Assembly (NCBI RefSeq): GCF_008923205.2
Contig: NZ_WBMS02000034.1
Span: forward strand, 44,308-108,307
Reading direction: 5' to 3'
Origin: Actinomadura physcomitrii
GTDB lineage: Bacteria; Actinomycetota; Actinomycetes; Streptosporangiales; Streptosporangiaceae
DNA: 64,000 bases
Both the position numbers and the translations under genes were made by a program. The stretch's first letter is position 1. Each line of letters starts with the position of its first letter. The notes below the pieces were generated by a model that was given only the letters and a program-made list of their open reading frames with translations, was not told the origin of the DNA and made no database searches. Positions 7,827 through 16,273 of this stretch are shown piece after piece.

Positions 7827-8177
7827 ATGGCCGAGCTGGAGAGCCTGGACCCGAACACGCCGATGTTCGCTCAGTTCAAGGAGAAGACCGGGCCCATCGT
7901 CCTGGCGAACACCTTCGTCGTTCCGAAGGAGCGGACCGAAGCTTTCCTGTCCCTCTTCCGGAGGCAGGCGGAATTCATGAAAACTCAGCCGGGATTCGTC
8001 TCCCTGCGGATGCACCGGGGAACGGCGGGCAGCCGACTCCTGATGAACGTCGCGGTCTGGGATTCGACCGAGGCCCTCGCCACCGCGTTCGGCAGCCCGG
8101 AGTTCCAACGCATGGCCGCCGAGTTCCCCGACGACATCGTCTCGTACCCGCACATCTTCGAGCAGATCGACGTCTGA
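7827..8177 (+). CDS. antibiotic biosynthesis monooxygenase (ABM) domain protein
   Basis: This 116-residue single-domain protein has the ABM ferredoxin-like fold pattern: IVLANTFVVPKERTEAFLSL, the FMKTQPGFVSLRMHRG segment, LLMNVAVWDSTEAL and a helix with EFQRMAAEF. Family members oxidise quinone or polyketide-like aromatics without a cofactor, or cleave haem (IsdG-like). I start at ATG 7827; GTG 7818 is an in-frame alternative closer to the GAGAGAGG site. Tight TetR control suggests a role against a small aromatic inducer. A VOC gene follows 115 bp downstream. Confidence 0.8.
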   Translation: MAELESLDPNTPMFAQFKEKTGPIVLANTFVVPKERTEAFLSLFRRQAEFMKTQPGFVSLRMHRGTAGSRLLMNVAVWDSTEALATAFGSPEFQRMAAEFPDDIVSYPHIFEQIDV

Positions 8178-8292
8178 CACGGCCGCAGTGATCGAAGGGG
8201 GGCGGCCGGAGCCGCCCTGCCCTCTCCGGAAGGTCACGCATCCATGCGCCGGGCCAGGCCGCCCCGCACCCCGTCCCCGAAAGGGAGTCCGT

Positions 8293-8679
8293 ATGACCGT
8301 GGAACTGAATCACACCATTGTCCCCGCCCGTGACCCGGAAGCGTCGGCGCAGTTCCTGGCCGGAATTCTCGGTCTGACCGTCGATCCGCCGCTGGCGCAC
8401 TTCACGCCGGTCACGCTGGCCAACCGGGTCAGCCTCGACTACGACCGGCTGGACGACTTCGAGCCGCACCACTACGCGTTCATGCTCGGCGAGCAGGAGT
8501 TCGACGCCGCCCTCGCCCGCATCCGGCACGGCGGGATCGCCCACTACGGCGATCCGGCATGCCAAGAAATCGGGCAGATCTACCACAGCAAACACTTCAG
8601 GGGCCGCAGGGGCACCTACTTCCACGACCCCGATGGGCATCTCATGGAAATTCTCACGCCGGGCGACGCCGGATCGTGA
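8293..8679 (+). CDS. VOC-family (glyoxalase/bleomycin-resistance-like) protein
   Basis: This 128-residue protein has one pair of beta-alpha-beta3 modules: ELNHTIVPARDPEASAQFLA with the first metal His, HHYAFMLGEQEFDAAL in the middle, and GTYFHDPDGHLMEIL with the closing Glu. AAGGGAG lies 5 bp before ATG 8293. It lies just downstream of the ABM monooxygenase and may share its transcript, so both could handle the same aromatic ligand. Whether it is an enzyme or a binding protein cannot be told. Confidence 0.82.
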   Translation: MTVELNHTIVPARDPEASAQFLAGILGLTVDPPLAHFTPVTLANRVSLDYDRLDDFEPHHYAFMLGEQEFDAALARIRHGGIAHYGDPACQEIGQIYHSKHFRGRRGTYFHDPDGHLMEILTPGDAGS

Positions 8680-8818
8680 GGCCGACGGCGCCCCGAGCGT
8701 CCGCTGTCTCGGGCCGTCCTTCATCCTGGCCCGGGAGGGGCGCACCCGCGCGGGCGGTCCGGGCACCGCTGCTGGGATCATTGGCGGGAATGCTGAGCGC
8801 AAGTGCGAGGGGGACGGC

Positions 8819-9652
8819 GTGGAGTTGCTGCACTCGGGGAAGGTCCGGGACGTCTACGCGGACGGGGACGACCTGATCCTCGTCGCGTCGGACCGGGTGA
8901 GCGTGTACGACGTCGTGCTGCCGACGCTGATCCCCGACAAGGGGAAGATCCTCACGCAGCTGTCGCTGTGGTGGTTCGAGCAGCTCGCCGGCGTCGTGCC
9001 GAACCATGTGATCTCGGCCGACCAGGTGCCGGACGAGTGGGCGGGCCGGGCGATCCGCTGCAAGCGGCTGACGATGCTGCCCGTCGAGTGGATCGCGCGC
9101 GGCTACCTCGCGGGCCTCGGCCTCAAGGAGTACGAGAAGGGCGGCACCGTCTCCGGCATCGCGCTGCCGGACGGGCTGGTCGAGGCGTCGAGGCTGCCCG
9201 AGCCGATCTTCACGCCGACGACGAAGGCGTCCGAGGGGCACGACGAGTTCATCACCTACGACGACGTCGTCGCGGAAATCGGCGCGGACACCGCCGCGCG
9301 GCTGAAGGACGTCACGCTGGAGGTCTACAAGCGGGGCGCGGCCATCGCGGCGGAGCGCGGCATCATCATCGCGGACACCAAGCTGGAGTTCGGCCGCGCC
9401 GCCGACGGCACGCTCGTCCTCGCCGACGAGGTGCTGACGTCCGACTCGTCGCGGTTCTGGCCGGCGGACGAGTGGGAGCCCGGCCGCGCGCAGCGCTCCT
9501 ACGACAAGCAGTACGTCCGCGACTGGAGCAGCACCCTGGACTGGGACCGGACCCCGCCCGGCCCGGCCATCCCGCAGGACGTCGTGGACGCCACCCGCGC
9601 CCGCTACATCGAGGTCTACGAGCGCCTGACCGGCCGCCCCTGGAAGTCCTGA
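8819..9652 (+). CDS. purC: SAICAR synthase (phosphoribosylaminoimidazole-succinocarboxamide synthase)
   Basis: This cytosolic purine-biosynthesis enzyme joins CAIR and aspartate using ATP. Its 277 residues carry the family hallmarks: GKVRDVY at residue 7, SDRVSVYDVVLPTLIPDKGK, VEWIARGYLAG, EGHDEFITYD, IIADTKLEFG and DEVLTSDSSRFW with the SYDKQYVRDW ending. GTG 8819 follows GAGGGGGAC by about 6 bp. The other purine genes are not beside it, so it appears as a single transcription unit here. Confidence 0.95.
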   Translation: MELLHSGKVRDVYADGDDLILVASDRVSVYDVVLPTLIPDKGKILTQLSLWWFEQLAGVVPNHVISADQVPDEWAGRAIRCKRLTMLPVEWIARGYLAGLGLKEYEKGGTVSGIALPDGLVEASRLPEPIFTPTTKASEGHDEFITYDDVVAEIGADTAARLKDVTLEVYKRGAAIAAERGIIIADTKLEFGRAADGTLVLADEVLTSDSSRFWPADEWEPGRAQRSYDKQYVRDWSSTLDWDRTPPGPAIPQDVVDATRARYIEVYERLTGRPWKS

Positions 9653-9662
9653 GCCCGGCTGC

Positions 9663-10457
9663 TCACAGCAGTGCCAGCAGGTGTCCGGCCTGGTGGGCGA
9701 GGGTGCCGGGCGGGTTGCGCGGGTGCTGCGGGTCGTCGGACAGGAGGGCGAGGAGCCAGAAGGCGGCCAGCAGGCGCCGGCATTCGGGGAGCCGCGCCCG
9801 CTCGGACGGCGCCAGCTCGAACCGGCCGAGCAGGGCGTCCGGGGCCAGCGCGTTCTTCGCGGAGACGTGCTCGGCGACCTCGGCGAGCTCGTAGGCCCGG
9901 TCGCCGCGTCCGGAGAACTCGAAGTCGACGAGGCGGACGCGCGAGCCGTCCCACAGGAAGTTGGCGAGGTTGCCGTCGCCGGTGCCGAACACCGGCGGCG
10001 GTTCGGCGGCGAAGACGGTGTCGAGGTGCGGGCGGCGGAGCCACTCGCGCGCGCCGGTGAGCGCGCGGGCGGCCAGGGCGTCCGGGGGTGGTGCGACCCG
10101 CTCCGACCAGGCGCGGAGGTTCTTCAGGGCGTCGAGCGGGTGCAGGAGCCGCGGCGGCAGGGCGGCGAGGGCGGCGGCGGGGATCGCGTTCTGGGAGCTG
10201 GAGATCGCCTCGGCGAGGGCGGTGAGCTGGGCGTCCGTGAGCGGCGCGGTGAGCGGCTCGCCGGGCAGGCGGGACATGGTGACGCTCGGCGGGGTCTCCG
10301 CGGCGGCGTAGTGCAGCGGTCGCGGGGCGAGGCCGGGGGCGTGCTCGGCGAGGAGGGTCAGCGCCCGCCATTCGCGTTCGGGTTGGTCCAGGTCCCAGGA
10401 CCGGTACCGCTTGGTGACGGTCGCGGGGCCCATCTCGACGCCGTGGGTGGTCGCCAT
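9663..10457 (-). CDS. aminoglycoside phosphotransferase (APH)-fold kinase-like protein
   Basis: This 264-residue protein has the APH/choline-kinase C-lobe: FGTGDGNLANFLWDG stands where HGDLHPGN is usual, so the catalytic Asp and Asn are present but the His is replaced. RVRLVDFEFSGRGDRAYELA supplies the Mg-binding Asp. The N-lobe Lys is probably in TVTKRYRSW. The substrate is unknown; resistance should not be assumed. ATG 10457 is chosen. It converges on purC with a gap of only 10 bp. Confidence 0.7.
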   Translation of the reverse strand: MATTHGVEMGPATVTKRYRSWDLDQPEREWRALTLLAEHAPGLAPRPLHYAAAETPPSVTMSRLPGEPLTAPLTDAQLTALAEAISSSQNAIPAAALAALPPRLLHPLDALKNLRAWSERVAPPPDALAARALTGAREWLRRPHLDTVFAAEPPPVFGTGDGNLANFLWDGSRVRLVDFEFSGRGDRAYELAEVAEHVSAKNALAPDALLGRFELAPSERARLPECRRLLAAFWLLALLSDDPQHPRNPPGTLAHQAGHLLALL

Positions 10458-10550
10458 GGCGGGGAGCGTACCGGCGGGGTGAACGGGGCGGGGGTGCGGA
10501 GACGTACTGCGCGGTGACGGGCTGCTTTCGGGAAGAGGGGGGCCGTCTGC

Positions 10551-11063
10551 GTGGGCGTCGAGGACGTGCTCGGAACCGCCGGCCGCGTCGCCGGCCTTGG
10601 CCGGGGCGGGGGAGGCGGTGGTGTGGACGGGGACGGGCTCGTGGTGCTCGGCTCGGTGACGCTGCCCGGGGTGGGACGGTCGGTGGGGTGCGCGCGGGCG
10701 TTCGTCCGGGACGTCCTGGCGGGGCTGCCGGACCGCGACGACGTGGTGCTGGCGGCCAGCGAGACCGTCGCGAACGCGGTGAGGCACACGGCGTCGGGCC
10801 TGGAGGGCGGGCTGGTGACGGTGACCGTCGCCGCCGGGCCCGGGGCGGTGCGGCTGGAGGTGGCCGACGACGGGGCGGCGGGTGCGCGGCCGTACGTGAA
10901 GGACGATCCCGGCGCGGAGACGGGCCGGGGCATGCGGATCGTGCAGGGCCTCGCCGCGCGGTGGGGGTACCGGGCGGACGGGTCGCGGACGGTGGTGTGG
11001 GCGGACTTCCCGGCCCCGGACGCGTGGGTCCGGGGCCGGGTCGCCGTCAGCGGCCCCGGTTGA
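10551..11063 (+). CDS. RsbW-like ATP-binding (HATPase_c) protein
   Basis: This 170-residue GHKL ATPase of the anti-sigma/serine-kinase type is abundant in actinomycetes. After a Gly-rich leader, the N box ASETVANAVRHTASG, the G1 box VADDGAAGARP and the G2 region GRGMRIVQGLA are present. It lacks a sensor or dimerisation domain and so would act on an STAS-type partner or sigma factor encoded elsewhere. GTG 10551 starts the frame. Its end overlaps the small minus-strand gene by 17 bp. Confidence 0.75.
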   Translation: MGVEDVLGTAGRVAGLGRGGGGGGVDGDGLVVLGSVTLPGVGRSVGCARAFVRDVLAGLPDRDDVVLAASETVANAVRHTASGLEGGLVTVTVAAGPGAVRLEVADDGAAGARPYVKDDPGAETGRGMRIVQGLAARWGYRADGSRTVVWADFPAPDAWVRGRVAVSGPG

Positions 11064-11193
11064 ACTGCCGGGTGGGCATCCGGCCGGTGTTGCGGCGGTT
11101 GTTCGCGAACGACGCCGACCTGAAGTCGGTCTTGCTCTTCTTGACCTTCTTCTTCGTCGGGAAGGGCACGTTTTCAGGGTTGTGTGAACGCAT
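11047..11193 (-). CDS. small, very basic protein (48 residues)
   Basis: The frame reads MRSHNPENVPFPTKKKVKKS, continues KTDFRSASFANNRRNTGRMP and ends TRQFNRGR before TGA. AAAGGTGG lies about 6 bp before the ATG, one base off the ideal ribosome-binding site. An in-frame ATG at 11214 would add MPKGGFP. Codon choice is conserved-looking (AAG, CGC, AAC) while the amino-acid content (13 Lys/Arg) differs from random high-GC frames. No family is recognised; a nucleic-acid or ribosome-associated role is a guess from charge alone. Confidence 0.6.
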   Translation of the reverse strand: MRSHNPENVPFPTKKKVKKSKTDFRSASFANNRRNTGRMPTRQFNRGR

Positions 11194-11214
11194 GGGGAAA
11201 CCACCTTTGGGCAT

Positions 11215-11511
11215 GGGCGCATCGCCGCCGTGAAAGGGTGTTGGAAAAGGCCGGAGGCGTGGCGAAAACGCTGGTCACGCGGGTGCGCGTCGACCAGTGG
11301 GTGTTCTCGTGGAATGTCGCCTGCGGCGTGGAGAATGGGAGCGGGCCCGGCGTGGGGCGGGCGGCTCGACCGTGAAGTATCAAAGCTCCATACCGATGAT
11401 CATGCCTGAGGCGGGCAATGGTGTCAACCGTCTTTTTTTCGCGGAGCAATGACGCGATCCGTGGGGTAGCTGTCGTTGACGCCATGTCCGGCGGGGACAC
11501 ACCCTGGAGGC
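11215..11511. other. intergenic region without a convincing gene
   Basis: Roughly 300 bp between the small basic protein and the GlxA-type regulator. Frames on both strands are open in part but have no ribosome-binding site or family resemblance. It must hold the promoters of both flanking genes. Confidence 0.5.
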
Positions 11512-12462
11512 ATGCGCGTCGCGTTCGTGGTCTACGCGGGGTTCCAGGGGCTGGACCTGACCGGGCCGTTCGAGGTCCTGCGGGCGACCGGGCGGTACGA
11601 GTGCCTGGTCGTGGGGCCGGAGGCGGGTCCGGTGACGTCCAGCAGCGGGCTGTCCGTGGTCGCCTCGCACGGTGTCGGCGACCTGGCGCCGGAGGGGTTC
11701 GACACGGTGCTGGTGGTGGGCGGGGCCGGCGTCGACCGGGCCCGCGAGGACGCGGCGCTGGTCGGCTGGGTGACGGACGCGGCGCGGGACGCGCGGCGGG
11801 TCGCGGCGGTGTGCAGCGGGGTGATCCTGCTCGCCGAGGCCGGGCTGCTCGACGGGCGCCGCGTCACGAGCCACTGGTGCCGCGAGGAGCAGCTCAGGGC
11901 CGAGTGCCCGGCGCTGCGCGTCGACTGCGACCCGATCTTCATCCGGGACGGGCGGATCTGGACGTCGGCGGGGGTCACCGCGGGCATGGACCTCGCGCTC
12001 GCGCTCGTCGAGGACGACCACGGCCGCAAGGCCGCGCACGCGGTCGCGCGGGAGCTGGTGATGTTCCTGCGGCGGCCGGGCAGCCAGTCGCAGTTCAGCG
12101 TGCCGCTGTGGTCGGCGCAGCCGGCGTCGGACCCGATCCGGGTCGCGGTGACGGCCGTGCAGACCGATCCGGGCGCCCGGCACAGCGTCGCCGACCTGGC
12201 CGAGTGCTCGGGGCTGAGCCCGCGGCACCTGCAGCGCCGGTTCACCGCCGAGATGGGGGTGCCGCCGTCGGTGTACGTGGAGCGGGTGCGGATCGAGGCG
12301 GCGCGGCGGGCGCTGGCGGAGGGCGACGAGCCGGTCGAGGCGCTGGCGCGGCGGCTCGGGTTCGGCACCGGCGAGACGCTGCGGCGGGCGTTCCACCGGC
12401 GGGTCGGGGTGGCGCCGTCCGACTACCGGGACCGGTTCCGAGGGACGAGGGAGCACGCATGA
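11512..12462 (+). CDS. GlxA-type regulator: DJ-1/PfpI domain plus AraC helix-turn-helix
   Basis: This 316-residue protein has an N-terminal class-I glutamine-amidotransferase-like domain with the nucleophile-elbow Cys in AAVCSGVILLAEAGLL. The C-terminal AraC DNA-binding domain reads HSVADLAECSGLSPRHLQRR and EALARRLGFGTGETLRRAFH. Such proteins regulate arginine, betaine or nitrile metabolism. ATG 11512 has GGAGG only one base upstream; TTG 11476 is an alternative. The stop overlaps the next gene by 4 bp (ATGA), and that gene is a stand-alone version of the same N-terminal domain. Confidence 0.88.
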   Translation: MRVAFVVYAGFQGLDLTGPFEVLRATGRYECLVVGPEAGPVTSSSGLSVVASHGVGDLAPEGFDTVLVVGGAGVDRAREDAALVGWVTDAARDARRVAAVCSGVILLAEAGLLDGRRVTSHWCREEQLRAECPALRVDCDPIFIRDGRIWTSAGVTAGMDLALALVEDDHGRKAAHAVARELVMFLRRPGSQSQFSVPLWSAQPASDPIRVAVTAVQTDPGARHSVADLAECSGLSPRHLQRRFTAEMGVPPSVYVERVRIEAARRALAEGDEPVEALARRLGFGTGETLRRAFHRRVGVAPSDYRDRFRGTREHA

Positions 12463-13061
12463 CGACCTATGGGCTGCTGGTGTTCGAGGACGCCGAGGAG
12501 CTGGACTTCGCGGGGCCGTGGGAGGTGTTCACGGTCTCGGCGATGCTGCGCGAGCAGGGCGACGCGGCGGTGCTGGTGGCGGAGGGCTCCGGGCCGGTGC
12601 GCTGCGCCAAGGGCATGAGGGTCGTGCCCGACCGCACGTTCGGGGACGCTCCGGACCTGGACGTCCTGCTGGTGCCGGGCGGGCGGGGCGCGCGGGAGAC
12701 GCAGATCGGGAACGCGGCGCTGACGGGCTGGATCGCGAAGACCGCCGAGCGGGCCGATTGGGTGGCGAGCGTGTGCACCGGCGCGTTCCTCCTGCACGAG
12801 GCGGGTCCGGCCAGGGGACGCAGGGTCGCGACGCACTGGGCGTCCGAGGACGCCCTCCAGGCGCGCGGTGACGTGACGGTCGTCCGGGACGCGCGCTATG
12901 TCGTGGACGGGAACCTGCTCACGAGCCAGGGCGTGTCCGCCGGTATCGACATGGCGTTGTGGCTGGTGGGCCGCATCCACGGACGGGACCACGCGCGGGC
13001 GGTGCGCCGCTACATCCAGTACGAGCCGGCCCCGCCGTACATGGCCGACGAGCCGCTGTAG
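12459..13061 (+). CDS. DJ-1/PfpI family protein (isonitrile hydratase-like)
   Basis: This 200-residue protein has the DJ-1/PfpI fold with the active-site Cys in VASVCTGAFLLHEAG and the upstream glycine-rich LLVPGGRGARE. The segment LTSQGVSAGIDMALWLVGRI closely follows the InhA/isonitrile-hydratase branch. Reaction and substrate are not established. Translational coupling to the GlxA-type regulator, which contains the same fold, suggests that the regulator senses what this enzyme handles. Confidence 0.82.
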   Translation: MTTYGLLVFEDAEELDFAGPWEVFTVSAMLREQGDAAVLVAEGSGPVRCAKGMRVVPDRTFGDAPDLDVLLVPGGRGARETQIGNAALTGWIAKTAERADWVASVCTGAFLLHEAGPARGRRVATHWASEDALQARGDVTVVRDARYVVDGNLLTSQGVSAGIDMALWLVGRIHGRDHARAVRRYIQYEPAPPYMADEPL

Positions 13062-13140
13062 GGGCGGTGTCGGTCCCGAATCGGGATCGAACATTCCGCC
13101 ATACCAGTGATGATCTTCGCTTATCGGCATAATCACGCGA

Positions 13141-14628
13141 ATGGCGATGGTGCTTCCGGTGCGGATCCGCGGTGACGGCGTGCGCGTCGCGGTCGAGACC
13201 GACCCGGCGCACGCCCCGCTGCGCGACTTCCTGCTCAACGACCTGGGCGAGGACGTCGCCGCGATCATCCGGGCCAGGGGCCTGCTGAGCACCGGGACGG
13301 CGGGGGCCGGCGCGCACCGGCCCTGGCAGGAGCTGTACCGCTTCCACCGGCTCGACTTCGACGGCGCGGTCGTGCACCTGCGGGACGTCGGCGGCTGGTC
13401 GTCCTGCGACCTCGACCCCGGCGTCCTGCTGCGCTGCCTGGAGGAGTACCTGGAGCAGGTCGGGGCGGTCCGGCACCGGCAGATGCTCCAAGGCGTCCTG
13501 CGGGCCGGCGCGGAGCGGTTCGTCCCGGACCGGGAGCTGCCCGTCGCGTTCCGGGTGACCGGCCCGGGGGACGTCGAGTGCGTCCCGGCGCCGGGCAACG
13601 AGCCGCTCGCCGGGCTCCTGCGCGACACCGAGTTCGTCCTCGGGCTGGACTGGATGCTCGCCGAGCTCGGCCGGCCGGGCGCCGCCGTGACGTGGCCGGG
13701 CCGGGTCTTCCGGGTCGGCGTCGCGGACGGCGTCGCCACCATCGAGGGCGAGGACGGCGCCTACCTGTGCCTGGACGCGGAGACGTTCCGGCAGGTCGTC
13801 GCGGCGTTCCGGCAGGCGCACGCGGACGCGCACCGGCCCGCCGGCCCGCAGGGCGCCGCCGAGCCGGGGCGCGGCGAGCCGGTCGCGGCGGTGCTCGCGC
13901 TCGGCGGGACGTCCCCGCACACGCGCGGCTGGGCGCTCGTCCGGACGCCCCGCGCCACCCTCGAGGACGTCGCCGGCCTCACCCCGCACCCCGACGCGTG
14001 CCTGCCGCACGGCGTCCTCGGCACCGGGTCGGGCGCGTGCTGGGCCGACCTCGCCGTGCTGGACGAGGCGGGCGGCCGGCTGCGCGGCGGCACCAAGACC
14101 TTCATGCCGCGCGGCATCGACGCCGACCGGCTCGTCGCGGACCTGCGGGACGCGCTGACCCGCGCCCGGTTCCTCAGATCCGTCCCGGGGGCGTGGGCGT
14201 CGTTCGTCGCGGGCGTCCCCGTGCACGGCTACGTCGACCCGGACGCGGTGCTGCGGCTGCCGTGCGCGCCGGTGGAGGCGGAGGGCGTCGCGCAGCACGT
14301 CCGCGTGTTCTTCCCCGAACTGGTCGAATCCGGCGTGGACCTGGAGGCGGCGGCCGCGCGCGCCGCCGGGACGGCCCGCGCGGTGACCGGCGCGCCGCAC
14401 GTCCTGACCGCGTTCCTCCTGCACGACGTGCAGTGCCACCGGCACCACCTCGACGTCGTCCGCGCGGCGCGCCCCGGCTGGGAGCACACCGGGAACACCT
14501 GCCATCTGCGGGTGGACGTCCGGACGGTCCGGCTGGAGCACCTCTGGCTGGACGGCCACGCCTGCGAGCTGCCGACCGGCGAGTTCGCGCGCGTCCTGGC
14601 GGAGTACGAGCGCCTCGCCGCGCTCTAA
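13141..14628 (+). CDS. unrecognised 495-residue protein
   Basis: No family is recognised. ATG 13141 (or 13147) opens a protein with no signal peptide or membrane segment, so it should be cytosolic. The middle has GGTSPHTRGWALVRTP and the C-terminal third has a Cys/His-rich stretch (LLHDVQCHRHHLDVV and, 17 residues on, NTCHLRVDV) that could bind a metal. The sequence reads as at least two globular halves joined near residue 235 by an Ala/Gly/Pro-rich linker. A TCCCGA-A-TCGGGA palindrome lies 55 bp before the ATG. It is followed closely by the CocE-type hydrolase. Confidence 0.7.
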   Translation: MAMVLPVRIRGDGVRVAVETDPAHAPLRDFLLNDLGEDVAAIIRARGLLSTGTAGAGAHRPWQELYRFHRLDFDGAVVHLRDVGGWSSCDLDPGVLLRCLEEYLEQVGAVRHRQMLQGVLRAGAERFVPDRELPVAFRVTGPGDVECVPAPGNEPLAGLLRDTEFVLGLDWMLAELGRPGAAVTWPGRVFRVGVADGVATIEGEDGAYLCLDAETFRQVVAAFRQAHADAHRPAGPQGAAEPGRGEPVAAVLALGGTSPHTRGWALVRTPRATLEDVAGLTPHPDACLPHGVLGTGSGACWADLAVLDEAGGRLRGGTKTFMPRGIDADRLVADLRDALTRARFLRSVPGAWASFVAGVPVHGYVDPDAVLRLPCAPVEAEGVAQHVRVFFPELVESGVDLEAAAARAAGTARAVTGAPHVLTAFLLHDVQCHRHHLDVVRAARPGWEHTGNTCHLRVDVRTVRLEHLWLDGHACELPTGEFARVLAEYERLAAL

Positions 14629-14658
14629 CGTGGAGGCCCACGTCTGCGGAGGTTGCGC

Positions 14659-16272
14659 ATGTCCATGGCGGGACGGCTCGTCGACCGCTTTCTCGGGCTC
14701 CCCGAGTCCGCCGCCGATGCCGCGCCTCCGGACGTCGGCATCGGCCGTGACCTGCGCGTCCCCATGCCGGACGGCGTGGTGCTGGTCGCCGACCTGTACC
14801 GGCCGCGCGGCGCCGGGCCGCTGCCGGCCGTGCTGATCCGGACCCCGTACGGCAAGCGGCAGGGGCTCGTCCGGCTGTTCGCCGGGGTCCTCGCCAGGCG
14901 CGGCTTCCAGGTCGTCGTGCAGAACGTCCGGGGGATACACGGATCGGGCGGCGAGTTCCACGCGTTCCACGACGAGCGCGAGGACGGCCTCGCCACGCTG
15001 AAATGGGTGCGGGCCCAGCCCTGGTGCGACGGGCGCGTCGCGACGGCCGGCGCCAGCTACCTCGGCTACACGCAGTGGGCGATCGCGCCGTACGCGGACC
15101 CGCCCCTGGCGGCGATGGGGCTCGGCATCACCGCGTCGGAGTTCGTCAGCTCCTTCTACCCGGGCGGGGCGCTCGCCCTGTACAACACGCTGGTGTGGTC
15201 GTCGCTGATGGGGACGCGTGACGACCGGAGACGCCCGCTCCATAACCGGCGCGTAAGGCGCGCTATGCGGCACCTGCCGGTCGGCGAGGCAGACATGGCC
15301 GCGATAGGGCGAGCCGAGTCGTTCCTACGCGAGGTCACCGGCAACGCCGAGAACGCGGCGTTCTGGCGGGAGACCGACCACAGCGCGGGCGTCGCCTCCA
15401 CCACGGCACCCGCGAGCATGGTGACGGGCTGGTGGGACCTGTTCCTGCGCGGGCAGCTCCGCGACTTCGCCGCCCTGCACGCCGCCGGACGCGACGTCCG
15501 CATCACCATCGGCCCCTGGGGGCACGACGCCAAGGCGCTGCGCGCCGTCCTCGCCGACCAGGTGTCCTGGCTGAACGCGCACCTGCACGGGGACGCGGCG
15601 GAACTGCGGCGCGCGCCTGTCCGGCTCTACCTGCAGAAGGCGGACCGCTGGCTCGACTTCCAGCAGTGGCCGCCGCCGGAGACCACGCCCGCGCCGCTGT
15701 ACCTGTCCCACGGCCTGACCTGGGACGAGCCGTCCGCTCCGCTCGGTCCGGTGGCGTTCACCTACGACCCGTACGACCCGACGCCGTCCACCGGCGGGCC
15801 GCTGCTGGCGCCCGGACGCGGCGGGCAGCGCGACAACGGCCGGATCGAGGCGCGCGGCGACGTCGCCGTGCTGACCGGCGCCCGCCTCGACCGTGACCTC
15901 GACCTGATCGGCCCGGTGTCGGCCGCGTTCCACGTCCGGACGGACACCGGGCACGCCGACCTGTTCGTCCGGCTCTGCGACGTCGGCCCGGACGGCGCGT
16001 CCCGCAACGTCACCGACGGCATGCTCCGCATCGGCGCCGCCCCCGGCGCGACCGTCGAGGCGGAGATCGAGATGCACCCGACCGGCTACCGGTTCCGGCG
16101 CGGCCACCGGCTGCGCGTCATGCTCGCGGGCGGCGCGTTCCCGCGCTTCGCCCGCAACCACGGGCGCGGCGAGCCCGCCGGACGGGCCGTCGCGTCCCGC
16201 CGCGTCCGCATCGAGGTGCTGCGCGGCGCCGGGTACCCGTCGGCGCTGAACCTGCCCGTCTGGGCGCCGTGA
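14659..16272 (+). CDS. CocE/NonD-type serine hydrolase (X-Pro dipeptidyl-peptidase S15 family)
   Basis: This 537-residue enzyme has an alpha/beta-hydrolase core opening with IGRDLRVPMPDGVVLVADLY. The nucleophile is Ser133 in AGASYLGYTQW, the Asp lies in VTGWWDLFLRG and the His in TIGPWGHDAK. The C-terminal jelly-roll (from about residue 400, LIGPVSAAFHVRTDTGHADL) is typical of CocE and acyl-ester hydrolases. No signal peptide. GCGGAGG sits 6 bp before ATG 14659. It may be co-transcribed with the unknown gene 30 bp upstream. The stop is one base from the deformylase stop on the other strand. Confidence 0.9.
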   Translation: MSMAGRLVDRFLGLPESAADAAPPDVGIGRDLRVPMPDGVVLVADLYRPRGAGPLPAVLIRTPYGKRQGLVRLFAGVLARRGFQVVVQNVRGIHGSGGEFHAFHDEREDGLATLKWVRAQPWCDGRVATAGASYLGYTQWAIAPYADPPLAAMGLGITASEFVSSFYPGGALALYNTLVWSSLMGTRDDRRRPLHNRRVRRAMRHLPVGEADMAAIGRAESFLREVTGNAENAAFWRETDHSAGVASTTAPASMVTGWWDLFLRGQLRDFAALHAAGRDVRITIGPWGHDAKALRAVLADQVSWLNAHLHGDAAELRRAPVRLYLQKADRWLDFQQWPPPETTPAPLYLSHGLTWDEPSAPLGPVAFTYDPYDPTPSTGGPLLAPGRGGQRDNGRIEARGDVAVLTGARLDRDLDLIGPVSAAFHVRTDTGHADLFVRLCDVGPDGASRNVTDGMLRIGAAPGATVEAEIEMHPTGYRFRRGHRLRVMLAGGAFPRFARNHGRGEPAGRAVASRRVRIEVLRGAGYPSALNLPVWAP

Positions 16273-16273
16273 C

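Noticed and set aside
11184..11375. 63-codon plus-strand ORF opposite the start of the small basic protein
   Set aside because: No ribosome-binding site or family resemblance; the minus-strand frame is better supported.
12919..15273. Minus-strand open frame of about 780 codons across the unknown gene and CocE-like gene
   Set aside because: Translation is low-complexity and spans two plus-strand genes; not a real gene.
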